From assembly GCF_016904885.1 (NCBI RefSeq), contig NZ_JADWYI010000001.1, positions 682,001 through 746,000 of the forward strand: a stretch of DNA of 64,000 nucleotides, written 5' to 3'. The position numbers were made by a program, and so were the translations under genes. Below are positions 41,381-49,996 of this stretch, piece after piece. The notes below the pieces were generated by a model. It searched no databases and was not told where the DNA came from. It worked only from the letters and a program-made list of their open reading frames with translations. How positions within the stretch are numbered: position 1 is the first letter of the stretch; every line of letters starts with the position of its first letter. The DNA is from Archangium primigenium. GTDB taxonomy: Bacteria; Myxococcota; Myxococcia; Myxococcales; Myxococcaceae.

Positions 41381-42775
41381 GTGGAGTCATTTCCAGACGT
41401 GAAGGGTCGTGGAGGTTGGTGGCTCGGGTGGGTGCTGGCGCTCCTGCTGGCGAGCGGGTGCGCGACGGACCTGGGCGCGGGAGGCGCCGCTGAGGACGAG
41501 GCGAGACCGGACGCTTTCCAGGTGCTGCAAGCGGCCAGTGGGCTCGACCCCGAGGCGTGGCACGCGCCGGGGCGGCCCCTCACCGTGGCGCGGGCGCGGG
41601 AACTGCTCGGCCAGGTGGCACGGGCGCGCGTAACCCAGCGCAGCTTCGCGCCGCGCCGGGCCCTGGCGTGGCTGCTGACCGAGGCGCTGGAGGGGGGCGA
41701 GGCCGTGGCGCCCGGAGAGCTGCGGCGCCGGGCGAGGCGCTTCGAGCAGGTGGGCGTGGTTCGGCCGGACGGCGTTTGGGTGGCGGCACTCACGGGTGAG
41801 CCGCTGCACTCCCTGGGCCGGCTGGAGCTGGTGGACGGGGAGTGGCGGGTGGGCCGGCTCGTGGTGGGCGACTTCTACGCGTCACGTGGCGGGGTGCTCT
41901 ACCCGGTGAACGCGGTACTGCGACGCGAGCCCGGGCCTCCGTGGGGAGAGGTGGGCCTGGGGCGCGACTGGCTCAACGCGGCGCTGGATGGCGCGGAGGA
42001 CGCCGTGGGGGAGATGGCACGGGCGCTCGGGCACACGGTGCTCCACCCCGTACGGACAGCGGAAGACCTGGCGCTGCTGCCCAGGACGGTGGCGCGACTG
42101 CTGCTGGCGTCACCCGCGTACTTCGAGCGCTACGGCGCCCTGCCCCGAGAGGCGCAGCTCCGCGAGGCGGCGAGGCTGTCCACGCACGTGGTGATGCTGG
42201 TGGGAGGAGGCGAGGTCGCGGCGGGACGGCTGGGCGGGCTGGGGCTGGAGCTGACGGCTCAGGGCGAGCTGGTGCTGGCGCGGAGCGTGGCGGGCGTGGA
42301 GGCAGGTGCGGCGGTGCTGGGAGTGGGCGCGCTCTCGGTGGTGCACATGGCTCGGCCCGGAGAGACACCATCGCGCGCGGGACCGGGGCGGTGGGTGCAC
42401 CAGACGCCGACGACGGAGTCGGCGCAGGCGCTGGACTACCAGGAGCAGGTGACGGGCCAGCCGGCGTGGCGGGTGTACCGGGTGGGCGAGGTGGAGTTCG
42501 ACGGCTTCAACGGCGTGGAACTCCTGGAGGCCAAGGGCGGCAGCTACAAGAAGTTCCTGGAGAAGGGCGGCACGGCCCAACCGTGGTTCGCGCGAGGCAA
42601 GGGGCTCAAGGGCGTGTTGAAGCAAGCGGAGGCGCAGTGGAAGGTTTCCCAACGCTTGGGCATTCCGCTGGTGTGGCATGTGGCCGAAGTGGAGTTCGCG
42701 AACTTCCTTCGCGCCACATTCGAGTTCCGTGGTTGGAGCAGCATCCAGGTTCGCCACACGCCGCCAACGCGCTAG
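41381..42775 (+). CDS. Lipoprotein toxin with Tox-REase-5-like C-terminal nuclease domain (SitA-like)
   Basis: The N-terminus is a lipoprotein signal (GRGGWWLGWVLALLLASGCA, Cys about 27; an alternative GTG at 41399 shortens it by six residues). A long middle region rich in Ala/Leu/Arg follows. The last 110 residues contain YRVGEVEFDGFNGVELLEAK, AKGGSYKKFLEKGG, KQAEAQWKVSQRLGIPLVWH and VAEVEFANFLRATF, matching restriction-endonuclease-fold toxin 5. The Asp/Glu/Lys set is present (EFDGF, ELLEAKG). Lipid-anchored toxins with polymorphic C-termini and a downstream immunity gene are the SitA type, passed between myxobacteria by outer-membrane exchange. The following gene fits Imm52. Confidence 0.75.
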   Translation: MESFPDVKGRGGWWLGWVLALLLASGCATDLGAGGAAEDEARPDAFQVLQAASGLDPEAWHAPGRPLTVARARELLGQVARARVTQRSFAPRRALAWLLTEALEGGEAVAPGELRRRARRFEQVGVVRPDGVWVAALTGEPLHSLGRLELVDGEWRVGRLVVGDFYASRGGVLYPVNAVLRREPGPPWGEVGLGRDWLNAALDGAEDAVGEMARALGHTVLHPVRTAEDLALLPRTVARLLLASPAYFERYGALPREAQLREAARLSTHVVMLVGGGEVAAGRLGGLGLELTAQGELVLARSVAGVEAGAAVLGVGALSVVHMARPGETPSRAGPGRWVHQTPTTESAQALDYQEQVTGQPAWRVYRVGEVEFDGFNGVELLEAKGGSYKKFLEKGGTAQPWFARGKGLKGVLKQAEAQWKVSQRLGIPLVWHVAEVEFANFLRATFEFRGWSSIQVRHTPPTR

Positions 42776-42784
42776 AAAGCCCGC

Positions 42785-43522
42785 ATGAGCGAGCATTACT
42801 TCGTGGGGGCCTACTGGGGACCTCGTCAGGAGACGGCGCGGGCGTGTGCCCAACGCTCGGAACTCTTCCTGCGCCTGCTCGCTGAATGTGACCCCTCCTT
42901 CGCCCAGTGGTATCGAGTGGGAAAGAAGGCTCCCCCGGGGCTCCCCGGTCATCCCATCCAGAGCGTGGATGACTTGGAGCGGTTGATGTTGTCGGGACGC
43001 AACCGCAGCAGTGTTGGCCGGAAGGTGCTTGAGGACCTGGGCTTCCTGACCGGCGTATTCAACGCGCGGAAGGAGGACACGAGGCTGGAGTTCCACTGTG
43101 GCGCGTACTACCCAGAGGGCCACAATTACTGCCTGTTGGAGCCGCCCAGGGATGGCCCCGTCCATGAGCGGCTGTTGAGCGCGCCCGTCCTGGCGCGAAT
43201 CGTCACGAGTCTGGTGACGGCTTGGGATCCAAACTTCGTGACGGCCTCGTCCCTGGAGATGCTGCGACTCGTGGAGGGGCCAGAGCGGGAGACGCGCGTG
43301 GGCTGGCTCACGTACGTGTCGCGGAGGTTGGGCACGGTGCCACCGCTGCCCGCGCCCGTGCGCATCGAGCCCGTGGGCACCCAGGGCTGGTTGCTCACCC
43401 TGTCCCCCGAGCGCATGACGGCGGCCAGTCCCGAGCACGTGGCCCTCACCGCCCGCGTGCGCGAATTGCTCGACCGCGCGGGCCTCATCGCCCGGCCTCA
43501 CGCGCCCCGGGAGCCCTCGTGA
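42785..43522 (+). CDS. Imm52-like immunity protein
   Basis: The 245-residue cytoplasmic protein begins EHYFVGAYWGPRQETARACA, then LRLLAECDPSFAQWYRVGKK, SVGRKVLEDLGFLTGVFNAR and RVGWLTYVSRRLGTVPPLPA. This pattern is the one annotated as Imm52, the usual partner of Tox-REase-5 toxins. It starts 10 bp after the toxin gene. It would bind and neutralise the nuclease received from siblings. Its stop overlaps the GTG of the next gene. Confidence 0.72.
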   Translation: MSEHYFVGAYWGPRQETARACAQRSELFLRLLAECDPSFAQWYRVGKKAPPGLPGHPIQSVDDLERLMLSGRNRSSVGRKVLEDLGFLTGVFNARKEDTRLEFHCGAYYPEGHNYCLLEPPRDGPVHERLLSAPVLARIVTSLVTAWDPNFVTASSLEMLRLVEGPERETRVGWLTYVSRRLGTVPPLPAPVRIEPVGTQGWLLTLSPERMTAASPEHVALTARVRELLDRAGLIARPHAPREPS

Positions 43523-44106
43523 CCCGACACCGGCACTGGCGGCGCGACGTGCCGCCCGCCCACCTCGACCGCCTCGTGCGCGCCCTCGCGAGCGGAGACC
43601 CCGAGCTGAGTCCCACCACCGCCGGACAGCGGCTCGCGCGCTCCCGCGTCGGCATGCGGCGGCTCGTCCGCGTCGTCCGCTCCTCCGCCGACCTGTCCAC
43701 CCGCCTGACCGCGCTGTACGAGTTCCTCACCGCCCGCCTCGCCCCCTGGCACCTCGCCCTGCTCGGGCGCGTGTTCGCCGACCCCCACGCGCCCGCCCTG
43801 CTGCGCGCCCTCGCCGCCGAGGGCCTCGGCATCCACCTCCCCCGCCTCTCCTCCCGCCGCCGTCCCCGCCGCCGCGACGCGCGCCTGCTCGACGCGCTCC
43901 ACCGGGGCCTCGCGGACCCCGAGCCCGAGGTCCGCTTCTGGTGCATCTACGCCCTCACCGCGCTCGGCGATGCGCGCTGTCTGCCCCGGCTGCGCCTCAT
44001 CGCCGCCACGGACACCGCCGCGGCGAGCCTGTGGACCCTTCGTCAGGAGGCGCTGTGGGCCCTCGGACAGTTCGAGGGCCGGGACCTGGATCCCCACGCC
44101 TTGTAG
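43519..44106 (+). CDS. HEAT-repeat-like protein coupled to the toxin/immunity operon
   Basis: The GTG at 43519 overlaps the Imm52-like stop codon (GTGA), so translation is coupled. The 195-residue product is very Arg- and Leu-rich, with helix pairs like RFWCIYALTALGDARCLPRL and LWTLRQEALWALGQFEGRDL, as in HEAT/PBS-lyase repeats. It resembles adaptor or accessory proteins found next to toxin cassettes, but could be unrelated. No signal peptide or membrane segment is present. Confidence 0.65.
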   Translation: MTRHRHWRRDVPPAHLDRLVRALASGDPELSPTTAGQRLARSRVGMRRLVRVVRSSADLSTRLTALYEFLTARLAPWHLALLGRVFADPHAPALLRALAAEGLGIHLPRLSSRRRPRRRDARLLDALHRGLADPEPEVRFWCIYALTALGDARCLPRLRLIAATDTAAASLWTLRQEALWALGQFEGRDLDPHAL

Positions 44107-44206
44107 GGCCTCGGGCGCGCACACGGGAACACACCCCGGGGGCCTCGGGTTGGTAGGTTTCGTTCGTCGTCCAGGCTTCCCCCCCCGTCCCTTTCGAGGC
44201 CCCCGC

Positions 44207-47023
44207 ATGCCCCTGCTGTCCCGCCCGCGCCTCCTCGTCCTCGGCCTGCTGCTCGCGGCCGCCCCCGCGCTCGCCCAGGCGCCCGCCTCCAAGGCCGCTC
44301 CCTCCAAGGCCGCGCCGGCGTCCGCCCCGCCCGCCCCCGTCACGAGCGTGGAAGGCATCTCCGAGTACCGCCTGCCCAATGGCCTGCGGGTGCTGCTCTT
44401 CCCGGACCCCACCAAGTCCACCGTCACGGTGAACCTCACCTACTTCGTCGGCTCGCGCCACGAGGGCTACGGCGAGACGGGCATGGCGCACCTGCTCGAG
44501 CACCTGATGTTCAAGGGCACGCCCACCACGCCCAACGTGCCCCAGGCCCTCACCCAGCGCGGCGCCCGCCCCAACGGCACCACCTGGCTCGACCGGACCA
44601 ACTACTACGAGACCCTGCCCGCCTCGGGCGACAACCTGCGCTGGGCGCTCGGCTTCGAGGCGGACCGCATGCGCCACAGCTTCATCGCCCAGAAGGACCT
44701 GGACAGCGAGATGACCGTGGTGCGCAACGAGCTGGAGCGCGGCGAGAACAGCCCCCAGCGCATCCTCAACCAGCGCGTCATGAGCGCCGCCTACGCCTGG
44801 CACAACTACGGCAAGCCCACCATCGGCGCGCGCGCCGACCTGGAGCACGTGCCCATCGAGCGGCTCCAGGCCTTCTACAAGCGCTACTACCGGCCGGACA
44901 ACGCCCTGCTCGTCATCGCCGGCCAGTTCGACCCGGCGCGGGCGCTCGCCGACGCGCGCGCCACCCTGGGCCGCGTGCCCGTCCCCAAGGAGCCCCTGCC
45001 GGTCACCTACACCGAGGAGCCCACCCAGGACGGCGAGCGCCGCGTCACCCTGCGCCGCGTGGGCGACGTGAGCGCCCTCAGCGCCGTCTACCACGTGCCC
45101 GAGGGCGCCCACCCGGACTTCGCCGCCATCGACGTGCTCACCCACGCGCTGGGCAACACCCCCTCGGGCCGCCTGTACAAGGCGCTCGTGGAGACGAAGA
45201 AGGCGACCAGCGCGAGCGCCTACAACCTGCAGCTGCACGACCCGGGCGTGCTCACGCTGTCCGCCGAGGTGCGCGAGGGCCAGTCGCTCGACGCCGCGCG
45301 CGAGGCGCTGCTGGCCACCGCGGAGAACGCCGCCGCCACGCCCTTCACCCCGGACGAGGTCAATCGCGCCAAGACGTCCCTGCTCAAGTCCGTGGAGCTG
45401 CTCCTGCGCGACTCGGAGGGCGCCGCCATCCAGCTGTCCGAGTGGGCCGCCGCCGGTGACTGGCGCCTGCTCTTCCTGCACCGCGACCGCATCGAGGCCG
45501 TCACCCCCGAGGACGTCACGCGCGTGGCCTCGCAGTATCTCAAGCAGAGCAACCGCACCCTCGGTGAGTTCATCCCCACGCCCCAGCCGGACCGCGCCCC
45601 CATGCCGCCGCGCGTGGACCTCACCGCCATGCTCCAGGGCTACCAGGGCCGGGGCGCGGTCGTCGCCGGCGAGGCGTTCGACCCCTCGCCCGCGAACATC
45701 GAGCGGCGCGTGACGCGCTCCACCCTGGGGGGCCTGCAGCTCGCGCTCCTGCCCAAGAAGACGCGCGGGGAGATGGTGAACGTGTCGCTCGCGCTGCGCT
45801 GGGGCACCGAGCAGGCGCTCCAGGGCCGGGACACCGCGGCGGACCTGGCCGGCTCGCTGCTCATGCGCGGCACCCGGAAGCACTCGCGCCAGGAGCTGCG
45901 CGACACGTTCGACCGGCTCCGGGCCCGGGTGGGCGTGGAGGGCGGGGCCACGGGGGCCACGGTCTGGGTGGAGGCGCCCACGCAGAGCCTGCCCGAGGTG
46001 CTGGCGCTCGTGGCCGAGGTGCTGCGCGAGCCCGCGTTCGAGCCGCGTGAGTTCGAGCTGCTCCGCCAGGAGCGCCTCGCGTCGCTCGAGTCGCAGAAGA
46101 GCGAGCCCACGGTGCGCGGCCGCACGGCCTTCTACCGGGCCCTGTCGCCCTACCCCAAGGGGCACCCCTACCACGTGGACTCGGTGGAGGAGTCGCTCGC
46201 GGACGTGCAGGCGGTGACGCTCGAGCAGGTGCGCGCCTTCCACCGCGACTTCTACGGCGCGTCCAAGGGCGAGCTCGCCGCGGTGGGCGACTTCGAGCCC
46301 GAGGCCCTGGTGAAGCAGGTGGGCGCGCTGTTTGGGGACTGGAAGAGCCCGGCGCCCTACGCGCGCGTGGAGGCCCGGCCCTACCAGCGGGGCGTGGCGG
46401 GCCAGGTGGTGGAGACGCCGGACAAGGCCAACGCCCTGTTCCTCGCGGGCCAGGGGCTGGACTTGCGCGATGACGACCCGGACTACCCGGCGCTGGTGCT
46501 CGGCAACTTCGTGCTCGGCGGGGGCTTTCTCAACTCGCGCCTGGCCACGCGCGTGCGGCAGAAGGACGGCCTGTCCTACACGGTGAGCAGCTCCCTGAGC
46601 GCGGGGGTGTTGGACCCGGTGGGCCTGTTCTCCACGTACGCCATCTACGCGCCGCAGAACGCCGAGCGGCTGGAGACGGCCGTGCGCGAGGAGCTGCAGC
46701 GGGTGCTCGACCAGGGCTTCACCGCCGAGGAGGTGGACAAGGCGCGCGCGGGGCTCCTGGAGTACCGGCGCACGGCGCGCGCGGACGACGGCGGCCTGGC
46801 GCGCACGCTCGCGGCGTACCTGTACTACGGGCGCACGCTGGCGTTCGACGAGGCCTTCGAGAAGCGCATGGCCGCGCTCAAGCCGGCGGACATACGCGCG
46901 GCCCTGGGCAAGCGGCTCGACTGGAAGCAGGTGACGGTGGTGAAGGCGGGCGACTTCGAGGGCGCCCGGACCAAGGCCTCCGCGCCCCCGGCCGCCGGAG
47001 TGAAGACACCCACCGCGCCGTGA
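44207..47023 (+). CDS. Two-lobed M16-family zinc peptidase, exported
   Basis: From the ATG at 44207 a signal peptide (LLVLGLLLAAAPALAQAPAS) exports the protein. At 938 residues it holds two M16 halves in one chain. The first half is catalytic: GMAHLLEHLMFKGTP gives HxxEH, with the third ligand Glu in VVRNELERGENS. The second half lacks the motif (AADLAGSLLMRGTRKHSRQE) but keeps the late LSYTVSSSLSAGV and related segments. It resembles pitrilysin-type enzymes that chop peptides in the periplasm. Its stop codon overlaps the start of the gutted toxin gene at 47020. Confidence 0.93.
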   Translation: MPLLSRPRLLVLGLLLAAAPALAQAPASKAAPSKAAPASAPPAPVTSVEGISEYRLPNGLRVLLFPDPTKSTVTVNLTYFVGSRHEGYGETGMAHLLEHLMFKGTPTTPNVPQALTQRGARPNGTTWLDRTNYYETLPASGDNLRWALGFEADRMRHSFIAQKDLDSEMTVVRNELERGENSPQRILNQRVMSAAYAWHNYGKPTIGARADLEHVPIERLQAFYKRYYRPDNALLVIAGQFDPARALADARATLGRVPVPKEPLPVTYTEEPTQDGERRVTLRRVGDVSALSAVYHVPEGAHPDFAAIDVLTHALGNTPSGRLYKALVETKKATSASAYNLQLHDPGVLTLSAEVREGQSLDAAREALLATAENAAATPFTPDEVNRAKTSLLKSVELLLRDSEGAAIQLSEWAAAGDWRLLFLHRDRIEAVTPEDVTRVASQYLKQSNRTLGEFIPTPQPDRAPMPPRVDLTAMLQGYQGRGAVVAGEAFDPSPANIERRVTRSTLGGLQLALLPKKTRGEMVNVSLALRWGTEQALQGRDTAADLAGSLLMRGTRKHSRQELRDTFDRLRARVGVEGGATGATVWVEAPTQSLPEVLALVAEVLREPAFEPREFELLRQERLASLESQKSEPTVRGRTAFYRALSPYPKGHPYHVDSVEESLADVQAVTLEQVRAFHRDFYGASKGELAAVGDFEPEALVKQVGALFGDWKSPAPYARVEARPYQRGVAGQVVETPDKANALFLAGQGLDLRDDDPDYPALVLGNFVLGGGFLNSRLATRVRQKDGLSYTVSSSLSAGVLDPVGLFSTYAIYAPQNAERLETAVREELQRVLDQGFTAEEVDKARAGLLEYRRTARADDGGLARTLAAYLYYGRTLAFDEAFEKRMAALKPADIRAALGKRLDWKQVTVVKAGDFEGARTKASAPPAAGVKTPTAP

Positions 47024-47178
47024 GGCGGGGGCTCGGGGGGGTACTCCTGGGACTGGGGCTGGGGTGCGCCCCCGGGCTCCAGTCCCAGTCGTGCGTGCTG
47101 AGCCCCGGGGGCTTGGCGATGCGCTGCCCGGAGAGCCGCCGCGCGCTCGTCACACCTCAACTGGGTATCAGCCGATGA
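47020..47178 (+). pseudogene. Gutted lipoprotein toxin gene (in-frame internal deletion)
   Basis: A 52-codon frame starts at a GTG that overlaps the M16 stop and ends in ATGA with the immunity gene. Its product keeps only the lipoprotein leader (GVLLGLGLGCAPGLQSQSCV) and the last residues RRALVTPQLGISR of the intact toxin at 48110-48841. About 190 codons in between are missing, without a frameshift. The stretch 47061-47109 is identical to 48160-48208. The toxin is therefore dead while its immunity gene downstream remains. Confidence 0.78.
47061..47109 (+). repeat. 49-bp direct repeat, copy 1 (toxin leader)
   Basis: Identical to 48160-48208; it encodes the lipobox-proximal part of both toxin genes and is the left boundary of the shared sequence in the gutted copy. 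Confidence 0.8.
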
Positions 47179-48080
47179 AGGTGCTCCGGCTCGTGTTGCA
47201 CCTGCCCTTCGATCACGCGGACGTGGCGGCGGGCGTGAACCACGCGCTCGACGTCTACCTCGACGCCCTCGGGAGGGGACCCGAAGGCCTGTCCGACTGG
47301 CGTGATGTCGAGGGCGAGGACGACGTGTTTCCGCTCGAGGGCGAGGGCTGGGACTTCATCCGCTCCATGCTGGCGCCTCCGACGGGGCCGCGCTTCCTGG
47401 ACGACATCCCGGAGGAGCCCTTCGTGCGGCACCGGGTGAAGAAGCAGTTCGACCGCTGCGTGGAACTGACGGGCGGCGCCGGGTACGGCTTCTTCTACTG
47501 GGCCCGCCTGCCGTGGCGGACGCCCGAGCCGGATGCGATGAGTCTGGTGAGCTTCTCCTGGCCCACCGAGTCCCTGGAGGCGCACGGCGCCGAGGCCTCG
47601 CGCGCGCTGATGGAGCGCCTGGCCGCGCTGATGCCGTATGCGTCGGGGCACGCGGGACTGGCGTTCTATTCGCCCAACGTGTGGGGCCCGGAGGTCGCGT
47701 CCATCCACGAGGAGGCGCTGCGCCACCCGGGTCTGGACGTGACGCACGGCGAGCGGCACCTGGGGGTGCGGGTGGACGGGGTGCACTGGCTCAACTTCCT
47801 GGGGCCCGAGGTGCTCGGACGGGTGGGCGGCACCGAGGCCCTGTGCGCGCGGCTGCACGCTCCCGGCACCACGGTGCAGGCGCTGGAGGGAGGGCGGGCG
47901 CTGGTGGCGCTGGGCCCCGCGCCCGAGGCGGGTGACGTCACGCGCGGGGACACGCTGCCCGCGTACCGGGAATTGGCGCGGGTGCTCGAGCCCTGGCTGC
48001 TGCCCTGCCCCGAGACCCGGGTCTGGCACGGCTGTCCTCCGGGCATCGCCCGCCGCTGGGGGCGCCGCTTCCTCGACTGA
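47175..48080 (+). CDS. DUF3396-type immunity protein, N-terminally shortened copy
   Basis: The ATG at 47175 overlaps the stop of the gutted toxin. The protein is about 300 residues with VLRLVLHLPFDHADVAAGVN, MSLVSFSWPTESLEAHGAEA, LAFYSPNVWGPEVASIHEEA and HPGLDVTHGERHLGVRVDGV, the DUF3396 (type VI immunity) pattern. The second copy at 48838 is longer at the start by about 24 residues (including RPYPRIRHEATGP). Except at the start and near residues 30-95, the two are highly alike. It is an orphan immunity gene, since its toxin partner is destroyed. Confidence 0.82.
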   Translation: MKVLRLVLHLPFDHADVAAGVNHALDVYLDALGRGPEGLSDWRDVEGEDDVFPLEGEGWDFIRSMLAPPTGPRFLDDIPEEPFVRHRVKKQFDRCVELTGGAGYGFFYWARLPWRTPEPDAMSLVSFSWPTESLEAHGAEASRALMERLAALMPYASGHAGLAFYSPNVWGPEVASIHEEALRHPGLDVTHGERHLGVRVDGVHWLNFLGPEVLGRVGGTEALCARLHAPGTTVQALEGGRALVALGPAPEAGDVTRGDTLPAYRELARVLEPWLLPCPETRVWHGCPPGIARRWGRRFLD

Positions 48081-48109
48081 GTCGGTTCCCGGGGGCGAAG
48101 CTGTAGGGG

Positions 48110-48841
48110 ATGCCGAGAACGAGACGCCTGTGGCTGTGGGTCGGCGGAGGGCTCGCGGTGGGGTGCGCCCCCGGGCTCCAGTCCCAGTCGTGCGTGCTGA
48201 GCCCCGGGTGCCTGGCGCCCGCGGCGGGTGGGGAGGTGTGGCTCACCCCCGCGCCGGCGGTGGTGCGGGCGGCCCAGGCGGTGCGGGGCTTGCTGACGCT
48301 CAAGGACTTCCTGGACGAGGCCGAGGTGGCGCGGGTGGAGGCGGTGTTGGTGGCGTGCGCCCGGGAGGCGGACTTCCAGGTCAACGAGCGCGAGTACGGC
48401 CCGGGCAGGGCTCCGGATGACCGGGAGTGCAATCGCGTGGTGGGCCATGACTCCAAGGGACGTGAAGTCCTACGGGCGATGGAGCTTGGAAAGCTGAAGC
48501 ATGCGGTGGCATTCGCTTGTGTCGAGCGGGAACTCGGGCGCGACTTCTCCGAACACTTCACGCGGGAGCCTGGCTATCGCCAAGATCCAGCGACGGGCGC
48601 GTTCCATTTGACGCAGACCCTCGCGGGCTCCCTGCGGCCAGACATCGTCCTTCATCTAGGACGTGACGCGAACCGGATCCAGTACCTGTATGACTTCCTC
48701 TTTCCTTGCACGTCGGCGAGCAAGAGCAATCCATTGGGCGAGATGAACCGGACACTTCAGGAGAAGTTGGACAAGTATCGCCGCCTCACGGAGGATTCAC
48801 GACGGGCGCTCGTCACACCTCAACTGGGAATCAGTCGATGA
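48110..48841 (+). CDS. Intact lipoprotein toxin-like gene paired with DUF3396-type immunity
   Basis: A 243-residue product with lipobox signal (WLWVGGGLAVGC, Cys19). The middle has RAAQAVRGLLTLKDFLDEAE, and the C-terminal 110 residues contain FACVERELGRDFSEHFTREP, LAGSLRPDIVLHLGRDANRI and QYLYDFLFPCTSASKSNPLG. The 'RPDIV...YDFxFPC' order looks like a PD-(D/E)XK nuclease core, but the position usually occupied by Lys is Leu (DFL), so catalysis is uncertain. Composition falls in GC from about 48420 on, as in a swapped-in toxin domain. The stop overlaps the immunity gene by ATGA. Confidence 0.68.
   Translation: MPRTRRLWLWVGGGLAVGCAPGLQSQSCVLSPGCLAPAAGGEVWLTPAPAVVRAAQAVRGLLTLKDFLDEAEVARVEAVLVACAREADFQVNEREYGPGRAPDDRECNRVVGHDSKGREVLRAMELGKLKHAVAFACVERELGRDFSEHFTREPGYRQDPATGAFHLTQTLAGSLRPDIVLHLGRDANRIQYLYDFLFPCTSASKSNPLGEMNRTLQEKLDKYRRLTEDSRRALVTPQLGISR
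48160..48208 (+). repeat. 49-bp direct repeat, copy 2 (toxin leader)
   Basis: Identical to 47061-47109. A second shared stretch follows at the gene end (CGTCACACCTCAACTGGG in both), which with this repeat frames the deleted part of the gutted copy. Confidence 0.8.
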
Positions 48842-49809
48842 CCCGCCCGTATCCTCGAATCCGCCACGAAGCCACGGGCCCGGATGGACGACACCTCGTG
48901 CACCGCGAAGTCATCCGACTCGTGTTGCACTTGCCCTTCGACCATCAGGACCTGGCGAGCGCGGTCGGCCATGCGCTCGATGTTTATCTGGAGGCGGTGG
49001 GTTCGACCCAGGAGGTGTTCAGTGAATACTTCCTGGGCTACGAGCCGAACACGCTGACCTCGGAGGACTGGCCACGGATTCGATCGATGCTCGCGCCACC
49101 GCGTGGGCCGCGGTTCCTCGATGACCTGGAGGACGAGGAGGTCCGCCCCTACCTCAAGGAGCAATTCGAGCGTCGGGTGGACCTCTTGGGCGGAGCCCAG
49201 GGCTTGAGTGGCTACGGTTTCTTCTACGGCTCGCGCCTGCCGTGGCGGACACCGGAGCCGGACGCGATGAGTCTGGTGAGCTTCTCCTGGCCCACCGAGT
49301 TCCTGGAGGCGCATGGCGCCGAGGCCTCGCGCGCGCTGATGGAGCGCCTGGCCTCGCTCCTGCCCTATGCGTCGGGGCACGCGGGACTGGCGTTCTATTC
49401 GCCCAACGTGTGGGGCTTGGAGGAGGCCGCCATCCACGAGGAGGCGCTGCGCCACCCGGGCCTGGACGTGACGCACGGCGAGCGGCACCTGGGGGTGCGG
49501 GTGGACGGGGTGCACTGGCTCAACTTCCTGGGGCCCGAGGTGCTCGGACGGGTGGGCGGCCCGGAGGCCCTGCGCGCGCGGCTGCACGCGCCCGGCACCA
49601 CGGTGCAGGCGCTGGACGGGGGGCGGGCGCTGGTGGCGCTGGGCCCCGTGCCCGAGGCGGGTGACATCGCGCGCGGGGACACGCTGCCCGCGTACCGGGA
49701 GCTGGCGCGGGTGCTCGAGCCCTGGCTGCTGCCCTGCCCCGAGACCCGCGTCTGGCATGGCTGTCCTCCAGGCACCGCTCGCCGCTGGGGGCGCCGCTTC
49801 CTCGACTGA
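48838..49809 (+). CDS. DUF3396-type immunity protein, full-length copy
   Basis: A 323-residue cytoplasmic protein translated from the ATG overlapping the toxin stop. It begins TRPYPRIRHEATGPDGRHLV, then IRLVLHLPFDHQDLASAVGH, and ends as its sister copy does, with WHGCPPGTARRWGRRFLD. DUF3396 proteins act as immunity to type VI and related toxins. The last 200 residues are almost the same as in the copy at 47175-48080. The two differ mainly around residues 45-110, where specificity may lie. Confidence 0.82.
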   Translation: MTRPYPRIRHEATGPDGRHLVHREVIRLVLHLPFDHQDLASAVGHALDVYLEAVGSTQEVFSEYFLGYEPNTLTSEDWPRIRSMLAPPRGPRFLDDLEDEEVRPYLKEQFERRVDLLGGAQGLSGYGFFYGSRLPWRTPEPDAMSLVSFSWPTEFLEAHGAEASRALMERLASLLPYASGHAGLAFYSPNVWGLEEAAIHEEALRHPGLDVTHGERHLGVRVDGVHWLNFLGPEVLGRVGGPEALRARLHAPGTTVQALDGGRALVALGPVPEAGDIARGDTLPAYRELARVLEPWLLPCPETRVWHGCPPGTARRWGRRFLD

Positions 49810-49867
49810 GTGCCCTCGGGGGCCATGGCGGCGCCGCCCGTCGGACGCCGCGCGGGCCCCGTGCCAT

Positions 49868-49932
49868 GCAAGCCGGACCCCCGGGGGCAGGGGGATGTCC
49901 GCCCCCGAGGCCCCACCCGGTGTCCGGCTTGC
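49868..49932. repeat. Large imperfect hairpin with 11-bp perfect outer arms
   Basis: GCAAGCCGGAC (49868-49878) and GTCCGGCTTGC (49922-49932) are perfect inverted arms; inside them GGGGGC (49883-49888) and GCCCCC (49901-49906) pair again. It lies 59 bases after the last immunity stop. No U-tract follows, so it is not a classic terminator. It might mark an element end or be a strong mRNA structure. Confidence 0.45.
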
Positions 49933-49996
49933 CCGGGGAATGGCGAGTCCCATGTTCTTCCCAGACGTCACGCGAAGAGGAGGAGCCTGTCATTCC

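Noticed and set aside
43997-46243. A 748-codon minus-strand frame opposite the M16 peptidase
   Set aside because: Low-complexity Gly/His/Arg/Leu composition; the plus strand carries a complete M16 enzyme with motifs.
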